Source of the DNA: D2472 sp964275585
GTDB lineage: Bacteria; Pseudomonadota; Gammaproteobacteria; Magnimaribacterales; D2472
Assembly (NCBI GenBank): GCA_964275585.1
Contig: CAXYCJ010000015.1
Location: 124,001-188,000, forward strand
DNA length: 64,000 bases
Reading direction: 5' to 3'
Shown: in pieces, positions 24,336-32,875 of the stretch
Layout: every line of letters begins with the position of its first letter
Position numbering within the stretch: the first letter of the stretch is position 1
Program-made: the position numbers and the translations under genes
The notes under the pieces: generated by a model
What the model saw: only the letters and a program-made list of their open reading frames with translations
Database searches by the model: none
Told to the model about the DNA's origin: nothing

Positions 24336-25583
24336 ATGGATAACAACTTAAAGCAAGCAATTAAGGATGAATTCTTATTGCGAAGAGAGGCAGAATCATC
24401 AGATTTTAAAAAAAAATTAACAGTTGGTTATCCTGTCTATGATGAGCAAGAGGTTTTAGCAGCACTTGATTGCCTATTAAATTTGCGCCTTTCTCAGGGA
24501 CCAATCGTAAAAGAGTTTGAAAAAGAAGCAGCTTCATATATGGATGTTAATCATGCTGTGGCCATGAATTCAGGAACCTCGGCAAATATGTTAGCTCTTG
24601 CGAGTTTGATGAATTTAGGAATGTTGAAAACTGGTGATGAAGTAATCGTTCCAGCGGCCACTTTTTCTTCTGTTGTATCCCCAATTTATCAATTAGGTTT
24701 AGTTCCAGTTTATGTAGATGTTTCAAAAGAAGATTGGTTTTTAGATATAGATCAAATGGCTGCTGCATGCTCTGAAAAAACCAAAGTAATTATGCCTGTC
24801 TATAATCTTGGATTCCCAGGGCGAATAGAAAAAATTATGGAATTTGCAGCTGAGAGGAATATTAGAGTTCTTGAAGATTGTTGCGAAGCGCATGGCGGAG
24901 AGAGAAAAGGTACAAAGCTGGGTGCATTTGGTGATGTCAGCGCATTAAGCTTTTTTGTAGCTCATAATATTACAACTGGAGAGGGCGGGATGGTATTTTC
25001 CTCAGATCCTGCAATCGATAATTCTTTAAGAGAATTAAGAGAATTTGGAAGAGTTTTTGATAGCGAAAATAGATTTTTCTCAGATGATGTTTTATCTGAT
25101 TATGATGTGAGATACGTAAGTAAGTCTGTTGGATATAACGTTCGCATGACGGATGTAGCGGCTGCAATGGGTAGAGTTCAGCTTGGCAAGCTTGATGAGC
25201 TGAACGCAACAAGACGTACTGTTGTGAAAAAAATTATGGATGTAGTCTTAAAGCATCAATGGCTTTCCACTCTCCATGTCAGAGAAGGTGATAAATCTGC
25301 TCACTACGGAGTTCCAATCTTAATAGATGAATCTGCACCTTTTTCTAGAAAGGAGATTTGTATGCACCTTGAAAATCAAGGTATTGAGACTAGAGCAATG
25401 ATGATGGGTTGTCTTCCTGATCAACCTGCTTTCAGGCACCTAACTCATCGAGTCCATGGAGACTTAGCATTATCAAGAGTATTAAGAGACAGAGCTTTTT
25501 TTGTAGGATGTCATCCTGCTTTAGAAGATGGGCACATTAGCAATCTTGATGATGCTTTAGATTATTTTTACGCTAACTATTAA
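24336..25583 (+). CDS. DegT/RfbH-like PLP enzyme with His at the Schiff-base position
   Basis: A 415-residue fold-type I PLP protein of the sugar aminotransferase/dehydratase family: MNSGTSANMLAL near 77-88, GDEVIVPAATF near 100-110, EDCCEAHGG near 180-188. In the segment that normally carries the PLP lysine, it reads SFFVAHNITTGEGG, with His210 (codon 24963-24965) in the lysine's place. That substitution marks 3-dehydratases (RfbH/E1, ColD), which remove the C3 hydroxyl of a 4-keto-6-deoxy sugar instead of transaminating. The Cys-rich Fe-S loop expected in RfbH is absent (GRVFDSENRFFSDD instead). A GAGGA site lies 7-8 bases before the ATG. Confidence 0.83.
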   Translation: MDNNLKQAIKDEFLLRREAESSDFKKKLTVGYPVYDEQEVLAALDCLLNLRLSQGPIVKEFEKEAASYMDVNHAVAMNSGTSANMLALASLMNLGMLKTGDEVIVPAATFSSVVSPIYQLGLVPVYVDVSKEDWFLDIDQMAAACSEKTKVIMPVYNLGFPGRIEKIMEFAAERNIRVLEDCCEAHGGERKGTKLGAFGDVSALSFFVAHNITTGEGGMVFSSDPAIDNSLRELREFGRVFDSENRFFSDDVLSDYDVRYVSKSVGYNVRMTDVAAAMGRVQLGKLDELNATRRTVVKKIMDVVLKHQWLSTLHVREGDKSAHYGVPILIDESAPFSRKEICMHLENQGIETRAMMMGCLPDQPAFRHLTHRVHGDLALSRVLRDRAFFVGCHPALEDGHISNLDDALDYFYANY

Positions 25584-25597
25584 CCATCACTGAAATA

Positions 25598-26332
25598 ATG
25601 CAAGCTATCAAATTATCAATTATTGTGCCTGTGTACAATGAAAAACAGGTTATAGAAAAAACTTCTGATAAATTGCTTGCAGCCTTTCAAGAATTTCATG
25701 AGCAAATCGAAATTCTCTTTGTTGACGATAACAGTCCGGATGGAACGGCTAATGAAGTCCTAAGAGTTTCCAAGAGTTTGCCCCAGGTTCAATTAGTACA
25801 ACACGGAAAAAAAGAAGGCATTGGTGCTGCGCATAGAGCTGGATATGAGTCTGCACGTGGGGAATATATTTTATGCATTGATGCTGATCTCTCTCAATCT
25901 CCAGATGACTTACTCAAGATAAAAAATAAACTTGATGAGGGTTATGATCTGGTAATCGGTTCAAGGTATATGGCCAACGGGAAGCAATTCGGTAAATCGC
26001 CTCTAAGAGATCTTGGTAGTAGAGGCATGAACTTGCTATGCAGAATACTCCTTGGTATCAAACTTACAGATTGCACTCACACTTTCAGAGGGTTTAGAAA
26101 AAAACTATTTGTAGAGTTTTCAGAAAAAATACACTCAAAAGGACACCCTTCTTTTCAGGTTGAGTTTTCATTCTGGATAGCCAGCATTTCAAATAAAATT
26201 ACAGAAATTCCAATTCATTTTAAAGAGAGGGAAGAGGGTGTTGGCGTGTCAAAGATCTCTATTCAGAAAGAGGTCCCACCCTTTTTAAAGTTGCTAATTA
26301 AGCTATGTTTTAAGCGCCTTTTCAATTCTTAA
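25598..26332 (+). CDS. Family 2 glycosyltransferase, Dpm1/GtrB-like
   Basis: A 244-residue GT-A enzyme that would transfer a sugar from a nucleotide donor to polyprenyl phosphate on the cytoplasmic face. It begins LSIIVPVYNEKQVIEKT, has the FVDDNSPDGTANEV donor loop, the metal-binding DAD in LCIDADLSQSPDDLL and the GSRYMANG motif typical of dolichyl-phosphate mannose synthases. It lacks the C-terminal membrane anchors of GtrB proper; the separate GtrA-like gene 13 bases downstream could supply the membrane partner. Confidence 0.9.
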   Translation: MQAIKLSIIVPVYNEKQVIEKTSDKLLAAFQEFHEQIEILFVDDNSPDGTANEVLRVSKSLPQVQLVQHGKKEGIGAAHRAGYESARGEYILCIDADLSQSPDDLLKIKNKLDEGYDLVIGSRYMANGKQFGKSPLRDLGSRGMNLLCRILLGIKLTDCTHTFRGFRKKLFVEFSEKIHSKGHPSFQVEFSFWIASISNKITEIPIHFKEREEGVGVSKISIQKEVPPFLKLLIKLCFKRLFNS

Positions 26333-26345
26333 AACAATCTATTCA

Positions 26346-26774
26346 ATGGCCCAGTTAGATAAAATAAAAGGATTTATTTTATTATATTTTTCAAAACAAT
26401 TTGTTTACTTCGTTATCGCTGGTGGTTCCTCTGCCTTATTGAATTTCTTGATCCGGATTTTAATTAGACCTTACTTTGATATTCTACTCTCAGCTGCTCT
26501 AGCTTACTGTGTTGCTTTAATATTTGCTTTTTTTCTTTATCGAAAGTTTGTATTTCCATTCTCAGAGATTCCACTAATTGTTCAGGGCAGAAGATTTATA
26601 CTTATTCAGCTTAGTTGTATGCCAATCGTAATTATGATTTTTTCATCATTGTCGAAATTATTTTATTTTTATGGGCTCAATAATTATTCAGAGCCAATAG
26701 CGCACGCTATATCTATTGGCACCCCAGCTCTAATAACTTTTTTACTATACAAGCTATTTGTTTTTATAAAATAG
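26346..26774 (+). CDS. GtrA-family membrane protein
   Basis: A 142-residue protein with four hydrophobic helices and the family marks FVIAGGSSALLNFLIRI near the start, FFLYRKFVF in the second half of helix 3, and FLLYKLFVFIK at the C-terminus. GtrA proteins are thought to flip polyprenyl-phosphate-linked sugars across the inner membrane. It directly follows the Dpm1/GtrB-like transferase and ends the locus. Confidence 0.88.
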   Translation: MAQLDKIKGFILLYFSKQFVYFVIAGGSSALLNFLIRILIRPYFDILLSAALAYCVALIFAFFLYRKFVFPFSEIPLIVQGRRFILIQLSCMPIVIMIFSSLSKLFYFYGLNNYSEPIAHAISIGTPALITFLLYKLFVFIK

Positions 26775-27169
26775 GCAGCTTAAATTATCTTTATGATATG
26801 TTAAACAAATATTTGATATATAAGGTTCAATAATTCATGGATAAATTTAAAAACTTAATTGTTCTTGGTTCACTAATCTACGCCATTTATCATCACTTTG
26901 TTTTAAAAGCCAGCACAACTTCTAATATGTCCAAGTTTTGGACAACAAAATATTAATTCCTTAGTTGCCATGTTTGCAGGCATTTTTTATTTTGAAAGGT
27001 AGTCGGATTTCAAAAAAATTGTAGTCAGATTGTAGTCACGAGGATGCTACCCTTAAATTGTAAAATTTTAGGAAGTCATATTTGGGAGTTTATTTGCTAC
27101 AAATTGAGCTAAATACTACTTTTTTAAAACGCCTGAGATACTTTACCTATAGGCTTTATAGAGGTTTTT
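26775..27169. other. 395-base gap without a convincing gene
   Basis: AT-rich spacer between the GtrA gene and the convergent tolC-like gene. It contains a 39-residue ORF with one hydrophobic stretch (26837-26956, plus strand, MDKFKNLIVLGSLIYAIYHH...), a CAAATATTTG palindrome near 26808-26817, and a tandem pair of ATTGTAGTCA (27018-27027 and 27029-27038). I see no terminator hairpin with a T tract, no tRNA and no integrase remnant that I could defend. Confidence 0.6.
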
Positions 27170-28501
27170 CTAGCCGAGTAAGTTATTAATTTCTATTAAA
27201 TTCTCTGGACTTAAGGTTCCTGCAGCATGATGCAAACGAAGAGTGGTGATCAAATAGTCATACTTAGCATTTGCAAGATTTTTTTCTGCGCTATAAAGAT
27301 TTTTTTCAGCTTGAAGCAGATCTACAATATTTCGAGTTCCGACTTCATAGCCTACTCTTGTAGCTTCCAAGGCACTAGTTGCTGAGAGCACTGCTTGCTT
27401 TTGCGCTCTTAGATTCGCAACCAACGTAACAACATTTGAGTATTGAGATCGAACATCTTGGATGACATTTCTTTCAGCGTATAAAGCATCTTCTGAGGAT
27501 TTATTGGCTTCTGCATATGCTTGTTTTGTTCTGGAAATTACCGCACCACCTTGAAAGATAGGCATGGAGAGCTGCAGGCTGTATGTATCTCGTTGAGTTT
27601 CATCTGGGACAGTAATATTAAACGCACCCCCAGTATTTAAGCCATCATAAGCATATTGATTGGTTTCTGATTCAGATTGAGACCCCACAATATCAACTTT
27701 TGGCAGGTGATTGGATGCTGCACTTCGCGCATTATTCTTGGAAGCCAACTTTCTTAAATTAGCAGCCTTTAACCTAAAATTATTTTCTACAGCTTTTCGC
27801 GTCCATTCTTCTTTAGAAGCTGGCACAGGATTGGAAACATTTAAGTCATTGACCAACCCATCCAAAGAAATAATTTCTCTTCCTACCAAGGCATTCAAGG
27901 CTTCTTTTGCAGTATAGACGTCTCCCTCAATTCTAATTCTAGATGCCCTGCTCAAATCATATACTAATTGAGATTCTTGAACTTCTGTAATTGCTGAAAG
28001 CCCTACTTCATAACGTTGTTGAGATTGATCTAATTGTTTTTTGATGGCTTTTTCCTCTGACTTAGCAGCATTTAGATTATCGATCGCCCTCAATACATTA
28101 AAATAAAGCTCAGCCGTTCGAACAATTAATGCTTGCTGAGAATATGCAAAGTCAGCTTCAGCTGCGTCAGTTAAAAATTTTGACTGACGATACTTAAACC
28201 AGGCATCTAGGCGAATTAAAGGCTGAGTTAGCCGTGCACTAGAGCTAAAATTATTGTATTGATTTTGAAGAGCGCCACCTTGGTAGTATTCATTCCAATT
28301 AGTTTGAGCAGTTATAGTGATGCTAGGTAAAAGGGCAGCCCGTCCTTGCACTTTAATTTCCTTGCCTGATAAGTAAGAAAATTCAGCAGATTTATATTGA
28401 GGATCATTCTCCAAAGCATCATTGTAAATATCTAACAGACTCTCTGAAGATGCATGAGCAGTAAAGAAAAAGAGCAGAGCAATTAAAGAATTTATTTTCA
28501 T
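27170..28501 (-). CDS. tolC: TolC-family outer-membrane efflux/secretion channel
   Basis: About 443 residues with a signal peptide (MKINSLIALLFFFTAHASSE) and the duplicated TolC architecture: long heptad-rich helices and two beta-barrel strands per repeat. Typical segments are LLDIYNDALENDPQYKSAEF at the N-terminus, QQRYEVGLSAITEVQESQL in the first repeat and RVGYEVGTRNIVDLLQAEKNLYSAEKNLANAKYDYL in the second. It forms the outer-membrane end of tripartite export systems; no membrane-fusion or inner-membrane partner is nearby, as is usual for a shared TolC. The ATG at 28501 is preferred to the upstream TTG. Confidence 0.92.
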   Translation of the reverse strand: MKINSLIALLFFFTAHASSESLLDIYNDALENDPQYKSAEFSYLSGKEIKVQGRAALLPSITITAQTNWNEYYQGGALQNQYNNFSSSARLTQPLIRLDAWFKYRQSKFLTDAAEADFAYSQQALIVRTAELYFNVLRAIDNLNAAKSEEKAIKKQLDQSQQRYEVGLSAITEVQESQLVYDLSRASRIRIEGDVYTAKEALNALVGREIISLDGLVNDLNVSNPVPASKEEWTRKAVENNFRLKAANLRKLASKNNARSAASNHLPKVDIVGSQSESETNQYAYDGLNTGGAFNITVPDETQRDTYSLQLSMPIFQGGAVISRTKQAYAEANKSSEDALYAERNVIQDVRSQYSNVVTLVANLRAQKQAVLSATSALEATRVGYEVGTRNIVDLLQAEKNLYSAEKNLANAKYDYLITTLRLHHAAGTLSPENLIEINNLLG

Positions 28502-28724
28502 AGTATATTTCAATGTTTACAGCGCTAACATTAGAACTCTTTTGTGCCCATAATGTCAATTAATTTATTTTAATCTATTGTAAAAAAATCTCCTAAATTA
28601 ATGCATTTGTTTCAATATAGTTAGAGTAGAATACTAATTAAAAGTTCATCAAGATATCATGATAGAGAAAAATAAGGCATTCACTTCTAAAGCTTGTATT
28701 AATAACCTTTGTAGGACATTTTAA

Positions 28725-30614
28725 TTGACAAAAGACTATGATTCGCAATCGATAGAGGTTCTGTCTGGCCTAGATCCGGTAAGAAAAAGACCGGGCATGT
28801 ATACAGACACAACATCACCCAATCATTTAGTGCAAGAGGTTGTAGATAACTCTATCGATGAGGCATTGGCGGGTTTTTGCTCAAGTATTAAAGTTACCTT
28901 ATCTAAAAAAGGTTTAATTTCTGTAGTAGATGATGGAAGAGGCATGCCCGTTGATATACACCCTGAGCACAAAGTATCTGGCGTTGAACTTATTATGTGC
29001 AAACTCCATGCTGGTGCCAAATTTTCTGGAGAAGACTATAGCTTTTCTGGAGGTTTACATGGTGTGGGTGTCTCAGTTGTAAATGCTTTATCTAAAAATT
29101 TATCAGTAGAAATCAAGAGAGATGGCAGGCAATTTGAAATGATTTTTGAAGGTGGAGAAAAGAAATCTGAACTAAAACAAATCGGTGAGGTGGGATCTAG
29201 AAATACAGGCACAGCAATCCACTTTGAGCCTGATCCTCAGTATTTTGAAACACTAACAGTTAATACTGGAAGTCTGAAACATTTACTTAAAGCTAAAGCA
29301 GTTTTATGTCCTGGCCTGACCATTCAATACATTAATGAAAAAAAATCAGATAAAGAATTATGGAATTACGAAAATGGATTAATTTCGTATTTATCTGAAT
29401 CATCAGAAGGCATAGAGCTATTATTAGAAGAATCAATCTCTTGTAGTAAATTGGCAGATGATAATGCGTTGGATTTCGTTTTGAACTGGTCCACTCAGCC
29501 ATCCAAAGATCTGATGAGCGAATCATATGTTAATTTAATACCAACAGGCCAAGGTGGCTCTCATTTGAATGGTTTTAAAGGAGGTTTACTGGACGCTGTG
29601 AAAGAATTTTGCGAGTTTAGAAATCTTATTCCCAAGGGGCTAAAGGTTACAGCAGATGATGTGGTCCAACACAGCACCTTTATCGTTTCATCAAAGTTAA
29701 GCAACCCTCAGTTTTCTGGCCAAACAAAAGAACGCCTTGATTCAAAAGATCATCAAGCATTTGTTAGCTCTACAACAAAAGATATTTTGAGCATTTGGTT
29801 TAATCAGCATACCGAAGAGGGTGAAAAACTTGCAGAGCTCGCTATTGCATCTGCACAAGCAAGAATAAGAGAAACAAAAGTTATTGATAGAAAGAAATCT
29901 TTTCAAGGACCAGCTTTACCAGGAAAGTTATCAGACTGTAATAGCACTGATCTTGCAGAGACTGAATTATTTTTTGTTGAAGGCGACTCTGCTGGAGGTT
30001 CTGCAAAACAATCGAGAGAAAGAAAGTTTCAGGCCATCATGCCTCTGCGTGGCAAGATACTTAATACTTGGGATCTTGAAAGCAGTGAAATCATTAAATC
30101 CATAGAAATTAAAGACATCTCAACAGCAATAGGGGTGAATCCTGGAAGCCCAGATATTTCTTCGCTAAGATATGGAAAAATTTGTATTTTGGCAGATGCC
30201 GACTCAGATGGGTTGCACATTGCTACTTTGCTTTGTGCTCTTTTTTTAAGGCATTACAAACCACTTATTCTTGCAGGACATATCTATGTTGCTATGCCTC
30301 CGTTGTTCCGCATTGATTGCGCTAAAGAAGTGTTTTATGCGCTTGATGAGAATGAAAAAGATTCAATCGTAAAAACTTTAAAAGGGAAGCAGGGAAAACC
30401 AAAAATTGATATCCAGAGATTTAAGGGTTTGGGCGAAATGAATCCCTCGCAACTCAGAGAGACGGTTATGGATCCAAAGACCAGAAGGTTGGTTCAATTA
30501 ACCGTAACCCCGTCCGACAACGTAAATAGTATGATGGACTTACTGCTTTCAAAGAAGAATGCAGGTGCTAGAAAAGCATGGCTTGAGAAAAGAGGAAAAA
30601 TTGTTTCGGTTTAA
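28725..30614 (+). CDS. parE: DNA topoisomerase IV subunit B
   Basis: ATPase subunit of the decatenating type IIA topoisomerase. The 629 residues include the GHKL site (VVDNSIDEALAG, GGLHGVGVSVVNALS), the transducer domain, and the TOPRIM domain with FFVEGDSAGGSA and DADSDGLHIA. The short form without the GyrB insert and the parC neighbour identify it as ParE. The start is TTG; an in-frame TAA lies immediately before it, so no upstream extension is possible. It is followed by parC after two bases. Confidence 0.97.
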   Translation: MTKDYDSQSIEVLSGLDPVRKRPGMYTDTTSPNHLVQEVVDNSIDEALAGFCSSIKVTLSKKGLISVVDDGRGMPVDIHPEHKVSGVELIMCKLHAGAKFSGEDYSFSGGLHGVGVSVVNALSKNLSVEIKRDGRQFEMIFEGGEKKSELKQIGEVGSRNTGTAIHFEPDPQYFETLTVNTGSLKHLLKAKAVLCPGLTIQYINEKKSDKELWNYENGLISYLSESSEGIELLLEESISCSKLADDNALDFVLNWSTQPSKDLMSESYVNLIPTGQGGSHLNGFKGGLLDAVKEFCEFRNLIPKGLKVTADDVVQHSTFIVSSKLSNPQFSGQTKERLDSKDHQAFVSSTTKDILSIWFNQHTEEGEKLAELAIASAQARIRETKVIDRKKSFQGPALPGKLSDCNSTDLAETELFFVEGDSAGGSAKQSRERKFQAIMPLRGKILNTWDLESSEIIKSIEIKDISTAIGVNPGSPDISSLRYGKICILADADSDGLHIATLLCALFLRHYKPLILAGHIYVAMPPLFRIDCAKEVFYALDENEKDSIVKTLKGKQGKPKIDIQRFKGLGEMNPSQLRETVMDPKTRRLVQLTVTPSDNVNSMMDLLLSKKNAGARKAWLEKRGKIVSV

Positions 30615-30616
30615 TT

Positions 30617-32875
30617 ATGGATACTAATAAAAATAATAACTCAATCAGCCTTAAGGAATATGCAGAAGAATCATATTTAAATTATGCAATGTATGTCATC
30701 TTGGACAGAGCTTTGCCACACGTTGGCGATGGCATGAAGCCAGTCCAAAGAAGAATCTTGTATGCCATGAGTGAACTGGGCTTGAATGCTGGTTCTAAAT
30801 ATAAGAAGTCTGCTAGAACAGTGGGTGACGTGATCGGAAAATTCCATCCACATGGAGACAGTGCAGCTTATGAAGCCATGGTGCTGATGGCACAAAATTT
30901 CTCCTTTCGATATCCATTGGTAGACGGTCAAGGAAACTGGGGCACTCAAGATGATCCCAAGTCTTTTGCTGCAATGAGATACACAGAATCTAAATTAACT
31001 GGTTTCGCAGATCTACTGTTATCAGAACTTAAATTGGGAACAGTGGATTGGCAGCCCAACTTTGACGGTTCTTTGCTGGAGCCAACTATTCTGCCTGCCA
31101 AAATACCTAGCATTCTATTGAATGGTACTACTGGGATTGCAGTGGGAATGGCCACCGATATACCTTCTCATAATATTAAAGAAGTTCTAGATGCCTGCAT
31201 ACATCTGTTGGAGAACCCCAAGGCTAGTACCAAAGATCTTATGAAGTTTATCAAAGGTCCTGACTTTAGTAACAATGCTCCAATTATTGCCTCGCAAGAA
31301 GAGTTGCTTGAAATGTATGAAACGGGAAGAGGCGGATTTAAAATTCGAGCACAATGGATCACGGAAGGCAACGATATTGTAGTTAATGCCTTACCTCACC
31401 AGGCATCCGGCTCAAAAATTCTTGAACAAATTGCCGATCAGATGCAAAAGAAAAAATTACCTATGGTGGTTGATTTAAGGGACGAGGGAGATCATAAAGA
31501 ACCGGTCCGGCTGGTTATCACATTAAAATCCAATCGCATTGATACGGCTGAGGTGATGAATCATCTTTATGCAACCACTGATCTTCAAAAAAACTATCGT
31601 GCCAACATCAATCTCATTAGTTTAAAAGGGTCTCCAAGAGTATTTTCTCTCAATGATCTAATTTATGAGTGGCTAAACTTTAGGCAGCAAACGGTGTTGC
31701 GTAAGTTAGAGCATCGCTTGGACCAGGTAGACGATCGGATCCATATTCTTGAAGGACTTCTTATTGTTTATCTTGATCTCGATAAGGTTATTCACATTAT
31801 TAGAAACAGTGATGAGCCTAAAAAAGAGTTAATAAAAGTTTTCAAAATTTCAGAAATTCAAACCAATGCGATTTTAGAAATTAGGCTGAGACAATTAGCA
31901 AAGCTTGAACAAATAAAGCTTGAAGAAGAAAAGGGCCATTTAGAATTAGAGAGAAAAGAATTAGAAAAAGTTATTAAGTCTAAAGCTAGACTCAAAACTT
32001 ATATCAAGACCGAGCTTAAAGAAATTAAAGAAAATTTTGGGGATGAGAGGAACTCCCCAATTGAATCACTATCTGATGCTAAGGCATTTTCAGAAGAAGA
32101 GATGGTAACCTCTGAGGCAGTAACAATTATCCTTTCCAAAGGAGGTTGGATAAGGTCTGCTAAAGGGCATGATGTTGATCCAAGTACATTAACTTATCGA
32201 GGCGATGATAGTTTGCAGCACTTTGCAAAAGGTAAAAATAATCAATCAGCCATATTCTTTGATTCTGGTGGTAAGGCATTTTCCCTTGCTGCTCATTCCC
32301 TGCCATCTGCCCGAGGCATGGGAGAGCCATTAACCGGAAGAGTTGCTTCAGAATCTGGCGTAACCTTTATGGGAGCAGCAATTGGAGCAGAATTATCTAA
32401 GATTTTAATTGCAAATTCAGCAGGGTATGGATTCGTTAGCGAATTATCCAATGCAGTTTCCAATCAAAAAAAAGGTAAAGCTTTTATGAAATTACCAGAA
32501 AAGGCTGAGTTATTGCCGCCTTTACCTCTTAATGATTCTCATCGTCATGTTGTTGCAATTTCTTCAATTGGTCGAATGTTAATTTTTGATATATCTGAGC
32601 TCCCAGTGATACCAAAAGGAAAGGGAAATAAAATTATTAATATTCCAAAACCAAAATTATTAGCTGGTGAAGAATCAATGAATTTTATTTGCCTGTTATC
32701 TGATTCAAGCATACTTCAAATTCATAGTGGTAAACGCTTTATGTCTTTAAAACTAAAGGATTTAGAAAATTATATTTCTACCAGGGCAAAAAGAGGGATG
32801 ATGCTACCCCAGGGTTATAGAAAAGTTGATCAAGTGCTTGAAATTACCGCTGAGGATAAAGCTGCGCCTGAATAA
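30617..32875 (+). CDS. parC: DNA topoisomerase IV subunit A
   Basis: DNA-cleaving subunit of topoisomerase IV. The 752-residue protein carries the winged-helix QRDR segment HPHGDSAAYEAMV and the catalytic Tyr in AAMRYTESKL. At the two positions where quinolone resistance changes usually occur it has the wild-type Ser and Glu. The C-terminal beta-pinwheel (from about residue 495) is present. It forms an operon with parE, and its last 32 bases overlap the convergent argD gene. Confidence 0.97.
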   Translation: MDTNKNNNSISLKEYAEESYLNYAMYVILDRALPHVGDGMKPVQRRILYAMSELGLNAGSKYKKSARTVGDVIGKFHPHGDSAAYEAMVLMAQNFSFRYPLVDGQGNWGTQDDPKSFAAMRYTESKLTGFADLLLSELKLGTVDWQPNFDGSLLEPTILPAKIPSILLNGTTGIAVGMATDIPSHNIKEVLDACIHLLENPKASTKDLMKFIKGPDFSNNAPIIASQEELLEMYETGRGGFKIRAQWITEGNDIVVNALPHQASGSKILEQIADQMQKKKLPMVVDLRDEGDHKEPVRLVITLKSNRIDTAEVMNHLYATTDLQKNYRANINLISLKGSPRVFSLNDLIYEWLNFRQQTVLRKLEHRLDQVDDRIHILEGLLIVYLDLDKVIHIIRNSDEPKKELIKVFKISEIQTNAILEIRLRQLAKLEQIKLEEEKGHLELERKELEKVIKSKARLKTYIKTELKEIKENFGDERNSPIESLSDAKAFSEEEMVTSEAVTIILSKGGWIRSAKGHDVDPSTLTYRGDDSLQHFAKGKNNQSAIFFDSGGKAFSLAAHSLPSARGMGEPLTGRVASESGVTFMGAAIGAELSKILIANSAGYGFVSELSNAVSNQKKGKAFMKLPEKAELLPPLPLNDSHRHVVAISSIGRMLIFDISELPVIPKGKGNKIINIPKPKLLAGEESMNFICLLSDSSILQIHSGKRFMSLKLKDLENYISTRAKRGMMLPQGYRKVDQVLEITAEDKAAPE

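Noticed and set aside
26837..26956. 39-residue ORF with one hydrophobic segment
   Set aside because: Too short, without ribosome site or recognisable family; described only as part of the gap.
28659..28724. 21-codon ORF ending directly before the parE TTG, in the same frame
   Set aside because: No Shine-Dalgarno and no sign of constraint; the TAA simply bounds the parE frame. Read-through is not supported.
30617..32875. Quinolone-resistance change in ParC
   Set aside because: The Ser and Glu at the usual resistance positions are wild type in HPHGDSAAYEAMV.
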